In this document: one piece after another, positions 11,860 through 24,699 of the stretch | How the letters are laid out: each line of letters opens with the position of its first letter | Position numbering within the stretch: the stretch's first letter is position 1 | Assembly (NCBI RefSeq): GCF_029017545.1 | Contig: NW_026555332.1 | Coordinates: 33,601,768-33,665,767 of the forward strand | Length of the DNA: 64,000 nt | From: Prosopis cineraria | Lineage: Eukaryota; Streptophyta; Magnoliopsida; Fabales; Fabaceae | Direction of reading: 5' to 3' | Position numbers and translations under genes: made by a program | The notes under the pieces: model-generated | Databases searched by the model: none | The model's input: only the letters and a program-made list of their open reading frames with translations | What the model was told of the DNA's origin: nothing

Positions 11860-14800
11860 ATGACTTGGGCTTCGCCCAAAGATTCTCCGAGGATGTCTTC
11901 CCATTTTAGCTCCCATCCAAGGCCTCTCTCTTGGATTGTTATTTCAGTAGGATTACTGGCATTATTCTTAATTTTTGCTTCCATGGTTCTTGCATCATAC
12001 CCAATTGGAGTCGCGGTTCGCGGATACTTCTACGGTGTAAATAGTTCGGAAAGCTTAGATTCATCCGATTCTTCTTCCTTGAAATCTGCTATTGATGTTC
12101 ACTTGGACAATACGTCAGATCTAGTCGATAGAAAAGTATTACCTGATCTACATTCTCCCACGAATTTGGCTAGCCCATCTAGTGGTAGCACCGTAGAACG
12201 CATAGATACTAACTCAGATTCCCAAGTCCCCTTCAATGAATCTACTTCAACAAAATTTCCAAAAACCGAGGAGGTGAAAGGGCCAGAAACTTCTGATGCA
12301 CAATCACCTGTGATGACGTCTGAGAACAGTCCAGATGTGGTTAATAGTGGCTTGCCCATTCAGCACAATTCATCTAATGTGATGGTAAATAATACAGTCA
12401 ATGAACCTGCTTCTGTGGTTTCGATGAATAAATCCACTGATATAATAAGTACAACATTAAATGAGACCTCGCAGTATCCTTCTGATTCCTCATCAACAGT
12501 AGTTCCAGCATCAGTTGATGCAGCATATAATGCATCGTATGATTCAGGTTATTTTTCTTGTCTTTTAAGCTCCACAAGTTTGTTATCAACTTATCATTTT
12601 ATCTGGCGTTCTTTTTTGTATTCCACAAAGGCCTGAAATAGTTTCATCATATTACTGTTTAATGCATATCTCGCATGTATGTGACTTGTAGTTTTAATTG
12701 GGTTTAAATGGTGGCTATTCACTGTACGTTCAATCAACTTTTAACAAGAAACTACCCAGAGCATGGAATTTGCTCTCATTTAATTTCATGCATATAAAAA
12801 ATCCAGACTCACACAAGAGCAATAGCCTGGTGAATTTGTACCATACTTCCACTGACATACATTCTGGAATTTCACATGTTGAGGGTTTGGTCCTGATTAT
12901 TCTTGTGTTTATTCTCAATTATCTGCCATGTAGAAATGAATTTAGAAGCATGAATTAATAAGAATGGTGAACAAGGATATGACTGTAGTGGTGTTGCTAG
13001 CACATGGTTCTCTGTATCTAGGAGAGCTTGATATAAAATTTCTGTAGCTATACCAAGTCAGGATGACTTCAGTTTTAGAATTTAATGCTGGGCATTTTAC
13101 ACTATCAAGGGAGCCAGCAGATATGTGAAAATGGTTATATTTCCATTGGTTTGGGGTGGTAAGCATTGCGTGATCATGCCATGGGTTGGGACTTTAGTTT
13201 TTTCCTCCAAAATAGACTAACATGGTTTGGATTTGGGGTCAAGTGTCTGTTTCATTGCCCTAGACGTATGGTGGTTATCGTGGTTTCTTTTAGAAATAGT
13301 CTCCATCCAGGTTTAGATCAGACTTTTGGATCTGGATTATTCACCCACCTTGTAAATGTTTCTACTTTCTCTTTTGGTCTGTTTATAATTCTCATTTTCC
13401 TTTGCTGGTGCATTGTGGAAGGCCAGGGTTCCTTCTGAGGTCAAGACTATTTTGATTTCCATATGCATAGAATTGGTACAGTGTTAGAGGTGCGGAGGCC
13501 TGATTAAATTTCATGTCTTAGTCATTTGTTTTGCATAGTCTGTAGCATGGTCATGTTGAATATGCAGTCATGCATCTTTTATGCATGCAGTTGCTTACAG
13601 TGTCTGGCTGCCAAATTAGAACATACATCCAGAAAAATCTGTAATCTTGATGCCATTGTGGAGCTAATGCTATTTCTAGATGGATTTTGTTGCTCCAATA
13701 ATCTCATAAGGACTGTGACTGAGCTCATGATTGATAAATTTTGGTAGTTCATTGTTTGTTTCCTAATTCAGGCAGATATCATACGCTGTTTTTTTTTTTA
13801 AGTTCTTTATCTCTTTTTCTTCAGTTTCGGTGAAAAGTGGAGTAGGTTATTAGACAGTGTTTATAAATTGAAGTACTGAAGTGAATACTGGCGCATGACC
13901 CAAAAAAAAATATAAATATCAGAAAATAAGTTAAATTACTAAAATCAAGTTCATGTTTTTTATTTTCCAGCCTGTGATTGAGTTAGTAGTAGAATGGGCA
14001 TGCTTATTCAGTGTAGTCCTTGTAAGTTAGGTAATTTTCTGAGACCCAAGACTCTTTCACAATGACAGTGTAGTTATGAAGAATTGCACGCAAGTTCTCA
14101 TCACAATCATGATATAATTAAAATTATGAACTTTAGTTTTATTATTAGAGCTAAAATGTTCAATTAAAACTAGTCTAGCTGTATGTATCATGCAGGAAAA
14201 GTATTGAAACATACTATAGTACATTTAAAGGGGGGGCATCAGTACCAAAACTCGTTACATCTCAGTGTGGGTAACTTTATGTGTCCTAAGAATCGCTTGT
14301 AGACTGTGGTTATGTCATTTTCTTTTAAAATGTATTGACTTCTTTTGATCTACACTTGTGACTTTGGTGTTTTAAACTTGTTTGTTCATCTATTATGTAG
14401 GCTGTGATCTGTACCATGGAACTTGGATACATGACCCATTAGGACCATTATACACAAACAATACATGCCCTGTATTGACACAGATGCAGAACTGCCAGGG
14501 TAATGGGAGGCCTGATAAGGATTATGAGAATTGGAGATGGAAGCCCATCCAGTGTGACCTCCCAAGGTTTGATCCCAAGAAATTTTTGGAACTTATGAGA
14601 GGGAAGACTTTGGCTTTCATTGGAGATTCAGTGGCTCGAAATCAGATGGAATCAATGCTTTGTATTCTCTGGCAGGTTATTTTCTTGGTTCCTTGATCTA
14701 ATTTGCTTCAACAAATGAAATGATCTTTCAAGATGCCAGTAAGCAGAAAGCACTTGACTATGAGTGTTTATGTTCTACAAATGCGGTGTGTAGGTGTCTA

Positions 14801-15649
14801 TTTTTAAAAGTTAGTTTCTTAACTGAAAATTTTAGTATTTTTCAGGTTGAGGCACCTAAAAATCGAGGGAATCGTCAGATGCAGCGATATTATTTCAAAT
14901 CTACATCTGTAATGATTGTTCGGATATGGTCCTCATGGCTTGTCAAACACATGTCTGATCCATTCAATTATGCTCCATCTGGGGTTGACAAGCTCCATCT
15001 CGATGCCCCCGATGAGAATTTCATGCAACATATTGCAAATTTTGATGTGGTGGTTCTATCTTCTGGCCATTGGTTTGCCAAGCAGTCTGTGTATATTTTG
15101 AACAACGAGATAGTGGGAGGACAGCTGTGGTGGCCAGACAAGTCTCGTCCTATGAAGATAAATAACATAGAAGCATTTGGAATATCTGTTGAGACAATCC
15201 TTACTGCCCTTGTAACACATCCAAATTACACAGGGCTCACTATTGTGCGTTCCTATTCACCTGATCATTATGAAGGCGGGGCATGGAATACTGGTGGTTC
15301 ATGCACTGGGAAGGAAAAGCCTCTTGCACTTGGTGAATTGGTAGAAAATGCTTTTACAAATATAATGCATGAGAAACAGGTTACAGGTTTTAACCGTGCA
15401 ATAAAAAAGGCTACAAATAAATCAAAGTTGAGATTGATGGATATCACTGAAGCCTTTTCATACCGCCATGATGGTCATCCTGGTCCATACAGGAGCCCAG
15501 ACCCAAATAAGAAAACAAAACGAGGTCCAGATGGAAGACCCCCACCACAGGATTGCTTGCACTGGTGTATGCCAGGTCCTGTTGATACTTGGAATGAACT
15601 TGTGTTTGAAATCATTAGGAGAGAGTATGAAGGGAGCAGCTTATCATAA
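11860..15649 (+). CDS. TBL18: TBL18-like protein (DUF231/PC-esterase family), 3 coding exons
   Basis: Coding exons 11860-12547, 14401-14675 and 14846-15649 join in frame (phase 1 then 0, all GT-AG) to give 588 residues. The product is a predicted type II Golgi membrane protein. A short N-terminal tail is followed by a hydrophobic anchor at about residues 25-47 and a Ser/Thr/Asn-rich stem to about 228. The TBL domain then begins CDLYHGTWIHDP. The DUF231 region carries the GDS motif (AFIGDSVARNQM) and the C-terminal DxxH motif (DCLHWCMPGP). TBL proteins of this family O-acetylate wall polysaccharides such as xylan, mannan or pectin; the substrate here is unknown. Assignment to the TBL18 branch rests on recalled family resemblance (LTQMQNCQGNGRPD and GGAWNTGGSCTG stretches). 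Start: first ATG before the anchor. Intron 1 is 1,853 bp and shows no embedded gene. No disabling change is seen. Confidence 0.88.
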
Positions 15650-18299
15650 ATTATATGTATTTTCAATCATCAAGCTTGCATGTTGTGCTTAAAGGATAGG
15701 GTAATACTAGTCCATTGTTTTCTTTTTTTAAGAAAGTATATTGCAGAGAAGCTAAACCTGTTAAAGGATCGGATGGGAGATATTAGCTTACTCCTCAACT
15801 ATTGGGGGGGGGGGGTTTGAAGATGAAGTTGGTTTATTCTTTACTAATTCATCGGGAACTGAGAAGACCAAGCAATATAAGCTGCCCATTCTGAGGGATA
15901 ATTATAAAAATCAAAATTTACTGTGGATTTTACATTTTGTTATCCTTGCTAGGTTCTGAAATATGTGTCAGAGAGAGATTGAGATTCTTAAATTTATGTT
16001 GTTGCTCGGCGCTCACTCCATCTTCAGTTTATCTTATCATCCTTGGTATTTCATACAATACTGAATGTATAAGAAAATAATTATGAATTCCAATTTTAGC
16101 TGACTAGGTGAAAGCATTTTTGCACGAGTTTATTACTACTATCTTCACATGAATCATTGTCATGCAGCTTAGTGTCTCTTTCCTTAAACTGACTGGGATG
16201 GCATATTATGTGACGGAAATCTATTATTAACTCGTATAGATGTAACTATGTTGTTTTTTTTTTTTTTAACTTGAGTTGTTAGCAAAGGGGAAGAAAAGTT
16301 GTTCTTGCATCAAGTTTATTCCTTTCTTTTGTGATTTTGTGTTTAAAAAATTCATGTTTTGGAGCAAAGATGTCAGAAATGGAGTCACTTTTGATAAGTT
16401 TCAATGGATCAAAAATTTCACACTTCCACATATTATTTGCATGCATACCTGTAGAAGAATTTTGTTAGATTTGCTTATTTTAATTCTGAGGCCGATTGTG
16501 GTATTTTAAGCTTGTGTATTCTTTTAGTCATATGCTGTCGAATGCTATGAGAACTATCTATCTCTGGTGCGTGTTTGAAAAGTTAATCCTGAAATTGACA
16601 AAGACTTTGGTGACTAACCGACTATTTTCCATTTTCAATTATTCATTTCCACTTTATAGACTTTGGTGAAAGTATTTGCTTCTTTTATGCTTTATCGGAA
16701 GTTCTTGTTCTTGGCCATGATAATGCCTAATGCTCATTTATATTGGTAGGTCAGACTACCAATTTCCCCCAATAATATTAAAATTGTCACTTACTTTTCT
16801 CATTATTTATATCTTTGAACTTTCTCTTTTTGGGTATGGATTGTTGTAGCCTGCCTGTGAGGGGGCTTCCAGTTCCAGCCTAATCCAGTGAACCCAAATC
16901 CGCATGACATGGACATTTTTATGATTCTGTTTGAAGAGGACATTTGAACTTTCTTCAGACTTTTGAATCCTACGTTTGAACCGAGACTTTGTGAGGATTG
17001 TGCTATTATTTTTTTGAGAATCCAAAGAAAGTGAATGTGAGATTCTGTTATTATTCTAATTGATTTATGTTCCTCATGGTATGGGAGGAATTAGTGTGGT
17101 TGTGGCCTTTTCATTTCCACTTCGAAGACCTTTTATGAGAAACAATTTTTTTTCTTTTGGGCATTGTTTCATAATTCTTTTCCTATGAATCCTTAGAAGA
17201 ATTTGAAGCAAAAGTCTCTGGTTTGTTTGGATTACATGTGTATTTATCCATAGGCATATACATACACACGAACACTAACTAAGAAAAATGAAAAAGTTAT
17301 ATGAAACTCCATTGATCGCAAGTGAATCAGGCGACATTACCTGATAGCTATGTAAATGTAGCATGTTCTAGTTCTTTAAATATACAAAATGCCTATTATC
17401 CTAGTGAAAGAAGGGTTTTTAAAACCTGTGGTAATGCATAATGAAACAAAGGAAAAATAGAGAATTATATTGAAGTCCCAATTAAGGGAATCAATTACTA
17501 TAAAGTTTATTAACAACTGAATGAAAGAAAATAACAATATATTGTGTTATCAATAGTCTTAGTTAATGAACTTTATAATAATTATTTTTTTATATAAGAC
17601 TTATATGTAATTCTCTCGAAGAAAAATACCACAATAGGTTTCTGTGTGATATTGTGCTTTGTTTCAAGTCCTTATAATTAACGTTTTTCTAGTAGCTTGG
17701 AGTGAGCCTGGCCCAAAAATCATGTTTTAGCCCACAGAATATGTTAACACAAGATTAGAACCCAGAACCTCTAGAATTGATAATTAGGCCTGAATAAGTC
17801 CCAGCTTACAAAAAATCCCAAATTTATCTAAGCTCGACTCTACTGTCAATCTTATCCAGCCAAAATACTCGAATTATTTTAAACAAATTTCAATTTTTAC
17901 TTTAAAATTAATTATTTTTATTTTATTTAAAATACAAAATATACTTTTCAGGATATTTTATTAAAAATATAAAATATTATTCTAAGATATTTTATAAATT
18001 AAAAATAATAAAAATATAACAATGTAAATATTTTAATTTTTTTTAGAAAATATCGATAATAATATAGTTAAATATTTGGTTTCTTGATATAAAATGAATT
18101 AAAACTTAAAAAAATTAATTAATAGTTAATTTATTTTTATATTTTTTAAAATATTTTATTAAGTTTGGCTCAAAATTTGTGTTCGTTTATTCATACCAGC
18201 CTGTGAAGCTTTACTTGAATCGTTGTCTTTACTCCCACCCAAGGAATGTGACAATGTCACAACTAGCTAATGGCAAATAAAATAGGAAAATCTCAACAA
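15650..18299. other. 3' flank of the TBL18-like gene and intergenic DNA
   Basis: It contains a G13-type homopolymer at about 15804-15816 and T-rich tracts. The first few hundred bases are likely 3' UTR. The interval 16800-17240 is slightly richer in GC and could be transcribed, but no reading frame with a recognisable motif was found. No RNA gene was recognised. Confidence 0.45.
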
Positions 18300-18594
18300 G
18301 GGCCCTCATAAACAAATTAATTACATGTAAGATTCAAAAATTACAACACACCTACGAGCCCAAGAATCTCAATTACAATTAATGTTTTTGTTCTAATTAC
18401 TAAAATGTGCTTACCTTTTCCTTTTTGAAAGAAGAAAAGTGTCCTATCACCGACATTGAAACCACTGAACTGACCAATTGAGCTCTGGTGCAGGCTGCCA
18501 CCACCGGTGCCAGACCACCACTGTCAACTACCACAGCTCTAACACTAGCGCAATGTTCAATGATCAATCAAATGTGTCAAGGGAACAATGGTGG

Positions 18595-19590
18595 ATTTAA
18601 ACCCTTAACTCCTTAGTTTTTTAAAATGAAGAAAAAACACTTTATCGTGCCAAAGGTGAATTTAAACCTTTAGATCCCGTTTGGTATGATGAAATAGTTT
18701 TTGATGGAATTAGAATTGAAATTGAAATTAGAATTAGAATCAGAATTGGAATAGAATTGAATTATAAAAGTATGTTTGGTATGTCAGAAAAATTAGATGG
18801 AATCCTTGCATTACTTTTGTTTGGTATGCAAGACATGGAAATGGAATTATACTTAAAAGACAAAAATACTCCTATATAAAAATTAAAATAAAACATAATA
18901 AAAACTTAATTGTGTACCAATTTTCTTATGTATTTTATATATTAATGAAATATTATATAAATCATAGATTATATCTGTAACTATTATTCACTAGCTTGGG
19001 CCAAACAAAAAGTTTTATCATCAGAGGGAACATTTTCTTGAAAATAAAATTGGCAATGGTTCCCATCCCTTCTATTTTAAAATAAATACACTAACATGTA
19101 GATTTAAAAGAAAAATGTCAAACAAATCAATTCTACTTCTTATACCAAAAAAATATTATAAATATATAAATTATATACAAATATTATATATAATACTATC
19201 TTATATATATTATAACGTTTTATATATAATGAAAAAAAATATCATTCACCCTTTTATACTCCCTTTTTCTTTTTTTTGCGAGCATATGAGGTTTTTTTTT
19301 TAGGGCAAATTTGTCTTTTTGGAATTTGTATGAGGGCAAAAGTGTCTTAAATATTACAATTCTATAGAATTGCTCCCAATTCCATAGATTTACATAAGGA
19401 ATTCAAATCAGCTTTTTTCCATAGAATTAGAATTCCCAAGAATTGTAATTCATATCTACCAAACATCACTTTATTCAGATTCCTATCTCAATTTTATTTC
19501 CATCTTCACAATTCTAACCTACCAAACATGGCCTTAACCTTTTAGTTTCTCAAAATAAAAGAAAAACACTTTAGTGTTAGTGTGTTGGGA
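18595..19590. repeat. Tandem duplication split by a MITE
   Basis: The segment 'gtggatttaaacccttaac...aacactttatcgtg' (about 18592-18650) is followed by a second copy. That copy starts at 'gtgaatttaaaccttta' (18656) and resumes after the MITE as 'accttttagtttctc...aacactttagtg' (19537-19575). The MITE therefore inserted into the second copy after the duplication arose. Confidence 0.65.
18673..19533. mobile_element. Tourist-like (PIF/Harbinger) MITE with TTA target duplication
   Basis: The left end GATCCCGTTTGGTATG and the right end, read inverted, GGCCATGTTTGGTAGG form an imperfect 16-bp terminal repeat. The copies of TTA at 18670-18672 and 19534-19536 fit the 3-bp TWA target preference of PIF/Harbinger. 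Removing the element rejoins the second copy of a local tandem repeat, which supports the boundaries. The interior is AT-rich, with a 'gaattagaattgaaatt'-type simple repeat near the left end and no transposase. Confidence 0.75.
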
Positions 19591-19869
19591 GGGGGGAAGG
19601 GTACACTTTCTCAAGTAATTCTTGATCCAAAATATAAGATATTTTATAATAATTAAATTACTTTTTTTAATTTTATCCTTTCTTGATTAGCGTATAGATA
19701 CTTAATGTTGTTATATCAATATTTAAAATCAAAAGTAAAAATGAAAGTACATATAATTTTTTTATGATATTAAGAAAAAAAATTAAATTTTTTTAAAATG
19801 CATGAAATGATTGAAAATGTCTTATAATAAAAATCAGAAAAAAAGAGAGAGAGAGTTATTTTTTACTTT

Positions 19870-21060
19870 CAAGTATTTTAATTATTATAGAATATTTTGG
19901 ACATCTTATTGTGTACACTTGAACAATCACTTATATATATATATATATATATATTTAAACATCACTTAATCTTACATAAAAAAATTATCAATTTTTTAAA
20001 ACTTGGTTTATTTTATTTTTCACAACTTATTCTTTCAATGCTAACATATTATTGATATTATGCTAAATAAAATGTGTGTGTGTGTGTGTTATAAATTAAT
20101 TTTCAAAGTATTTTCATGGACTTTTGTAAATCATGGACATCTTGTTGTGTATATCTGAACAATTACTTATAAATATTTAAACATTCCTTATTCATTCATA
20201 AAAAAAGTTATCAATGTTTTAAAAGCCAATTTATTTTATTTTTTACAACTTGTTTCTTCAATGTTAACAAGTTATCAAATATTATGTTAAATGAATAAAT
20301 AAATGTGTGTGTAAGTGTTATAAATTTATTTTTTAAATATTTTCACAGGCTTTCGTTAATGATGGATATTTTGTTGTATATATCAAAATAATCACTTACA
20401 CATATTCAAATTTCATTTGTTCACACATAAAAAAAGTTATTAATTTTTTAAAACCTAATTTATTCTATATTTCACAACTTTTCAGTATTAACATGTTACT
20501 AACGTTATGCCAAATAAAAACTATATATTTTATAAATTTATTTTTCAAGCAGTTTCACGAGCTTTTGTTAATCATGAATATCTTATCAAAACAACCACTT
20601 ATAAATATTTAAACATAATTTGTTCATACAAAAAAAGTTGTTAATTTTTTAAAAATTAATTTATTTTATTTTTCACAATTCTTTTTTTCCATATTAACAA
20701 GTTATCAATATTATATTAAATAAAAAATATATTATAAATTTATTTTTTAAGTATTTTCATAGGCTTTTGTTAATCATGAACATTTTTTTATGTATATTTA
20801 AATAAGCACTTGTAAATATTTAAACATCTTATGAAAAAGTTGTCAATTTTTTTAAAATCTAATTACTATTTATAAAATATTTTTTTATTTAGCATAACAA
20901 TAATATTGATAAAGTATTAACATTGAAGGAATAAGTTGTGAAAAATAAAATAAATTAAGTTTTAAAAAATTGATAATTTTTTTTTTATGTATAAATAAAT
21001 TATGTTTGAATCTTTATAAATGATTGTTTAAATATACATAAGATATTCAAAATATGCCAT
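19870..21060. repeat. Tandem array of about 200-236-bp units, last copy inverted
   Basis: Units are recognised by the order 'catggacatcttgttgtgta', 'aaatatttaaacat', 'aaaaaagttatcaat', 'ttattttatttttcacaact' and 'aacatgttact'. They start near 19899, 20135, 20364, about 20575 and about 20777. Sequence at about 20880-21060 carries the same elements in the opposite orientation ('agttgtgaaaaataaaataa', then 'aaacttaa...gataa'). The array sits inside the long-TIR element and has no coding potential. Confidence 0.7.
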
Positions 21061-21475
21061 AACAAATAAAAATACACGAAAATCAAAGTTATATTATATA
21101 TATATATATATATAAAATTTTACACTATATATATCAAAGTGTTTGTTGGCTTGATGATTTATTTTATTTTTGAAAAATCAAAAAATTAAGGATTCAAATC
21201 CACCCTTGAGCACATTTGATCGACCGTTGAATATCACGCCAATGCCAGAGTTCTAATGGTGGGAGGCGGAGTTTGACACCAGTGGCGGTAGCACGTGTCG
21301 AAGCTCCATCAGCTGGCATGGTGGCTTTAACGGCTGGTGACAAGACATTTAAAAAAAATAAAAAAAGGCAAAAATATTTTGAAAAAAAAAATTAATTATA
21401 ATTGAAGCCCTTGGGCTTGAAGAAGTGTTTGAAATTGCTTTGGACCTTGCATGTCATTAATTTTTGGACAAATAA

Positions 21476-22185
21476 AATAATGCCACATTTAAAAGAAAAA
21501 AAAAAAGTGAAGTACCACATTATTACCGTACATCTGGACACATGTAAGACATACAATGAACCCAACCACCTTCCCGGCTTCAGGCTCCTCCACGTGTCTC
21601 GGTTCCTGAAGAATCATCCCCCACCTGTTAACCTTATAAAAATTACCGTGATACCCTAGTCAAATTACCATATCAGAAATATAACAGTAAGGGACATTAT
21701 TAAATAAATTTACTACTCTAACAAAATTGATATTAGCATTTTATAAACATATTATAATATAGTAATTACTCATTCATATTAGTCTTTTAATGTAATTTTA
21801 TTAGGCTAGATGAAGCATAGCCAACACGCTAAGCTGGAATATAGACGTTGCCCATAAAATATGAGCCAAAATTTTTGAAAAATTAAAAATGTGATCAATT
21901 CACAAAACCCCTGTAAATTGGGGATGCAATTTTCCTGTTTATCCTTTTATGATATTTAAGATATTTTTAATATGGAGAGTTAATATGAAGAGCTTATAAA
22001 CTTATATTTGAGGGAAAGATTGTTAGGTTGTTTAAATGTAAGTAAAGTTAATGTAAATATGAAAAGTCTTATATTGAATAAAATTAAATTTAATAACTAA
22101 TTAATATATAATAAATAGAAAGAATTCATGAATTTAAATTTTATGATTTTGAATTAAGATATGAAGTTGTTTTGCCACTCTCAAA
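21476..22185. other. Intergenic DNA, one GC-richer patch
   Basis: The patch at 21530-21650 includes a CCACGTGTC (G-box-like) and a 'ttataaaaa' stretch, which resemble promoter motifs. No downstream gene is found to use them. The remainder is AT-rich and featureless. Confidence 0.4.
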
Positions 22186-22770
22186 CAGGGTCATGGAGGT
22201 TGCAATTTCCAATAATTCTGAGTATTTCATACCCAAAGGCACAGCAACGCCACAGGAAGTTGAGATAGTCACAGCCACAGAGCCGGACAATGATAACAAA
22301 GATTTGTCAAGCCCTCTGAATTATAATGTTGATCTTCAGGATACAGACATGCTTAATTCAGTGCCAAGTGAATCTCTTGAGGAGAATGCACGTTCAATCT
22401 TACACCTGTCCACTCCTTCCTGTTCCACGACCCATCTGAAAGAGAGACTTTGCAAACCCCAATGAGAACCATGTCAAACGTGAAGAACAGATTCCGCGTT
22501 ATGACTATGAGGACGAGAAAGTGAGACTTGCTAACATGAAAGACAAGGCTGAAATTGGACCGTCTCAGCAGCGTCCCCAATCCCTTCAAGAGGAGGCCCG
22601 TCGATCGACTCAAAGCCATGCTGCAGAAAGTAGAGGACCAAATAACATCGTGGGAGCTAGCTAGAGACCAACATGATGATTGATGAAGACTCGTCTTGAT
22701 GAGGTCAACGCAAGCGTAAGGATTGCAGCTGAGCAAGCAGATACTGTAACAAAACTTAGCGTGTAGGGAA
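22186..22770 (+). pseudogene. Third-exon fragment of the GRF zinc-finger gene
   Basis: The sequence starts right after a retained acceptor-like 'tctcaaacag' with 'ggtcatggag', exactly as exon 3 of the intact gene at 46649. Shared protein segments include DLQDTDM, LEENARSIL (intact copy LEENARSML), a DEKVRLA stretch (intact EEKVRLA) and TRLDEVNAS (intact TRLDEMEAS). In the frame expected from splicing (GHGGCNFQ) a stop follows at once. The open frame 22172-22465 is shifted, another shift occurs near 22450, and TAG/TGA stops occur near 22660. No zinc-finger exons were found upstream. It is therefore a partial, non-functional duplicate. Confidence 0.75.
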
Positions 22771-23084
22771 ACTCATCGAATGCTGACCTTAGCTTATTAG
22801 GGAAAATAGCGTTTAGTATCTACGTATGCTGTACTGGTGTTGCCGTTAATTATGGAATGTGAGGTGTTTTGTGCTTTCTTATGTCCCATTTGGTATGTTG
22901 GAATTGAGGCTAGAAAAGTAAAAGTAAAAGTGAAATTAAAAAAATTAAATTATTTAGTCTGCTAGAACTCACTTCTACCTAGAACTCACTTCTATTAAAT
23001 TTGATGGAACTAGGTTCCTTGGGTATACCCATGGAATTAATATGGGTTCTTGGAATTGAAAATTTTTGGACAACAATACTCTAA

Positions 23085-23290
23085 GTTATGAATTTTTTGA
23101 GCAACGCCTGTTACAAGATAGACTTTTAACAGTGGATAAAAAATACTTTTACCAGCGATTGTATGTCCATTGTTGATTTAGGGGATGTTAAATATATGTG
23201 ACTTTCAATAGTGGTTATACAACCGCTGTTAAAAATAAACTTTCAACAACAGGCTTATGTCTGCTGTTGAAAGTTGCTCATTGAATTTTT
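23085..23290. repeat. CACTA left subterminal repeats
   Basis: Motifs such as 'cttttaacagtgg', 'actttcaatagtggttatac', 'aaccgctgttaaaa' and 'gctgttgaaagttg' alternate in direct and inverted order, giving small hairpins. They match the right-end array at 31575-31990. Subterminal repeats of this kind are binding sites for the TnpA-type protein in En/Spm elements. Confidence 0.65.
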
Positions 23291-23449
23291 TTTTTAAAAA
23301 GAAGACTTTTAGAAGTAGTTCTGGCCATAATCGCTATTTTAAAAGTTATTTTAAAAAAATTATTTTGTTTTTAGTTATTTTTTTAATTCTTGCAAATGAA
23401 AATATTCTATATAATTTATTGCCAGCCAACCAATTCAAGTACATATAAA

Positions 23450-24480
23450 TAATTCAAATTTTAATACAATTCTATAAAAATTACACAAAACTCAAATTGT
23501 CTCATACAATTTCCTAAAAAAACTACCTAAACCTCACATATCATTCACAAAATATTGTGCCCAACGTGTGAGGATGTAATCAACCTCTTCCTCAAAAAAT
23601 GAATTCACAATGTCAAACATCTATATTAAAGTATAAAATTACAGTTAAAACATTAATCAATTAATTCAAGTAACAATAAAATTAGCTTTTAAAAAATATA
23701 GTTACCTCATTTGTAAATTCAATCATTCCGAATGTGATGATGTTGAGCATGTGCCTTATCACATACACGCTGCACAAACTACTCTTCAGTGGTTACTTGC
23801 AACTCTTTATAAAAACATATATATATATATATATATAACAATTAGGAATCAGTAATAAATATTGACAATTGAATATGTTAATAAAGTATTAGTTTTAACT
23901 TACCTTTAGCTCAATCCACGTAGGACCCTTTAGTTCATGTGGGTGCTTTTTCAGGACCATCATTTGATATGTTTTCATTGCCCTATGATCAACATCATGA
24001 GATTTGTAACTAATATATCCATAAAAATTAATAGTTTTTATACAAATATACTTACGAGTCTATCATCTTCTTTATGTGCTTGTTTGGTTTGTAATGGAGG
24101 GAGCATAAGAAGATGACTATGTTACTTTTTAATGAAAGAACGATCAATTGTCAATAGTCCCTACAAAATACAGTGAGATATTAGAAGAAATCCACATGTA
24201 ACAAAAAAACTATTAATCGTAAATTGATCCTTACGAATGCACATATAGAGCCATGAAAATATCCTTTTTAACTTCACATATTCGTTGCTGGAGGTATTGG
24301 GATCTTATTTCAGGAGTATTCCCTTTCTTTGTCATGTGATAAGGGTAAAGAAATCCAAAATAATCACCCTTGCTCGATGTAATGCACAAACGATAGAGTT
24401 ACTTATGATAATACAATTATGCTAGTTGACCGAACTTGATAAGTTAATTATATTTAAGTAAAATATACTTATAGCATAAA
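23450..24480 (-). pseudogene. Decayed second CACTA reading frame (TnpA-like region)
   Basis: Minus-strand fragments such as LKKHPHELKGPTWIEL, VCDKAHAQHHHIRND and LMLPPLQTKQAHKEDDR are interrupted by stops and shifts. The phrases resemble the plant Ptta/En/Spm transposase family by recall, but no continuous frame remains. Position downstream of the TNP2 remnant fits the usual two-gene layout. Confidence 0.4.
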
Positions 24481-24699
24481 AACTCAATTAATGTTGTGGT
24501 AAGCTGACTTTTCAAGAGAAGCCAATTCAAATCTTCCTATTCAATCATCACTAGACTCTCCACACCCACAACATTCTTTTCTTTTGGAAAATTTTTTTCT
24601 TGAAATGATTTATCATAAGCCAATAAAATTATTTATTGAAAAGGAGTCAACTGCGGTGACTGGGGTTATGAAAGTTTAGGTAGGGGATTATTTAGCAAG

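Larger units (their letters stand above)
18300..21475. mobile_element. Long-TIR (MULE-like) non-autonomous element
   Basis: Sequence from about 18300 to 18660 is repeated in inverted orientation at about 21140-21475. Matching landmarks include 'aaattaattacatg' versus 'catgtcattaattt', 'gagcccaagaatctcaatta' versus 'taattgaagcccttgggctt', and 'gatcaatcaaatgtg' versus 'cacatttgatcgaccg'. The arms are about 340 bp, which suggests a Mutator-like or other long-TIR element. Exact ends and a 9-bp target duplication could not be fixed. The interior has no transposase. It holds a Tourist-like MITE and a tandem array. Confidence 0.6.

Noticed and set aside
11860..12636. Single-exon 258-codon protein ending at 12634
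   Set aside because: This is exon 1 of the TBL18-like gene read through into intron 1. A donor at 12548 joins in frame to the CDLYHGTW exon at 14401.
12698..13747. Several open frames inside TBL18-like intron 1
   Set aside because: Short, low-complexity or hydrophobic composition without recognised motifs. They lie wholly within a well-supported intron.
16276..17025. Open frames of 70-80 codons downstream of the TBL18-like gene
   Set aside because: No start context, motif or family resemblance; likely 3' flank.
17700..17800. Possible minus-strand tRNA-derived element ('gattagaacccagaacctct')
   Set aside because: It has a box-B-like string when inverted, but no matching box A, A tail or target duplication was found.
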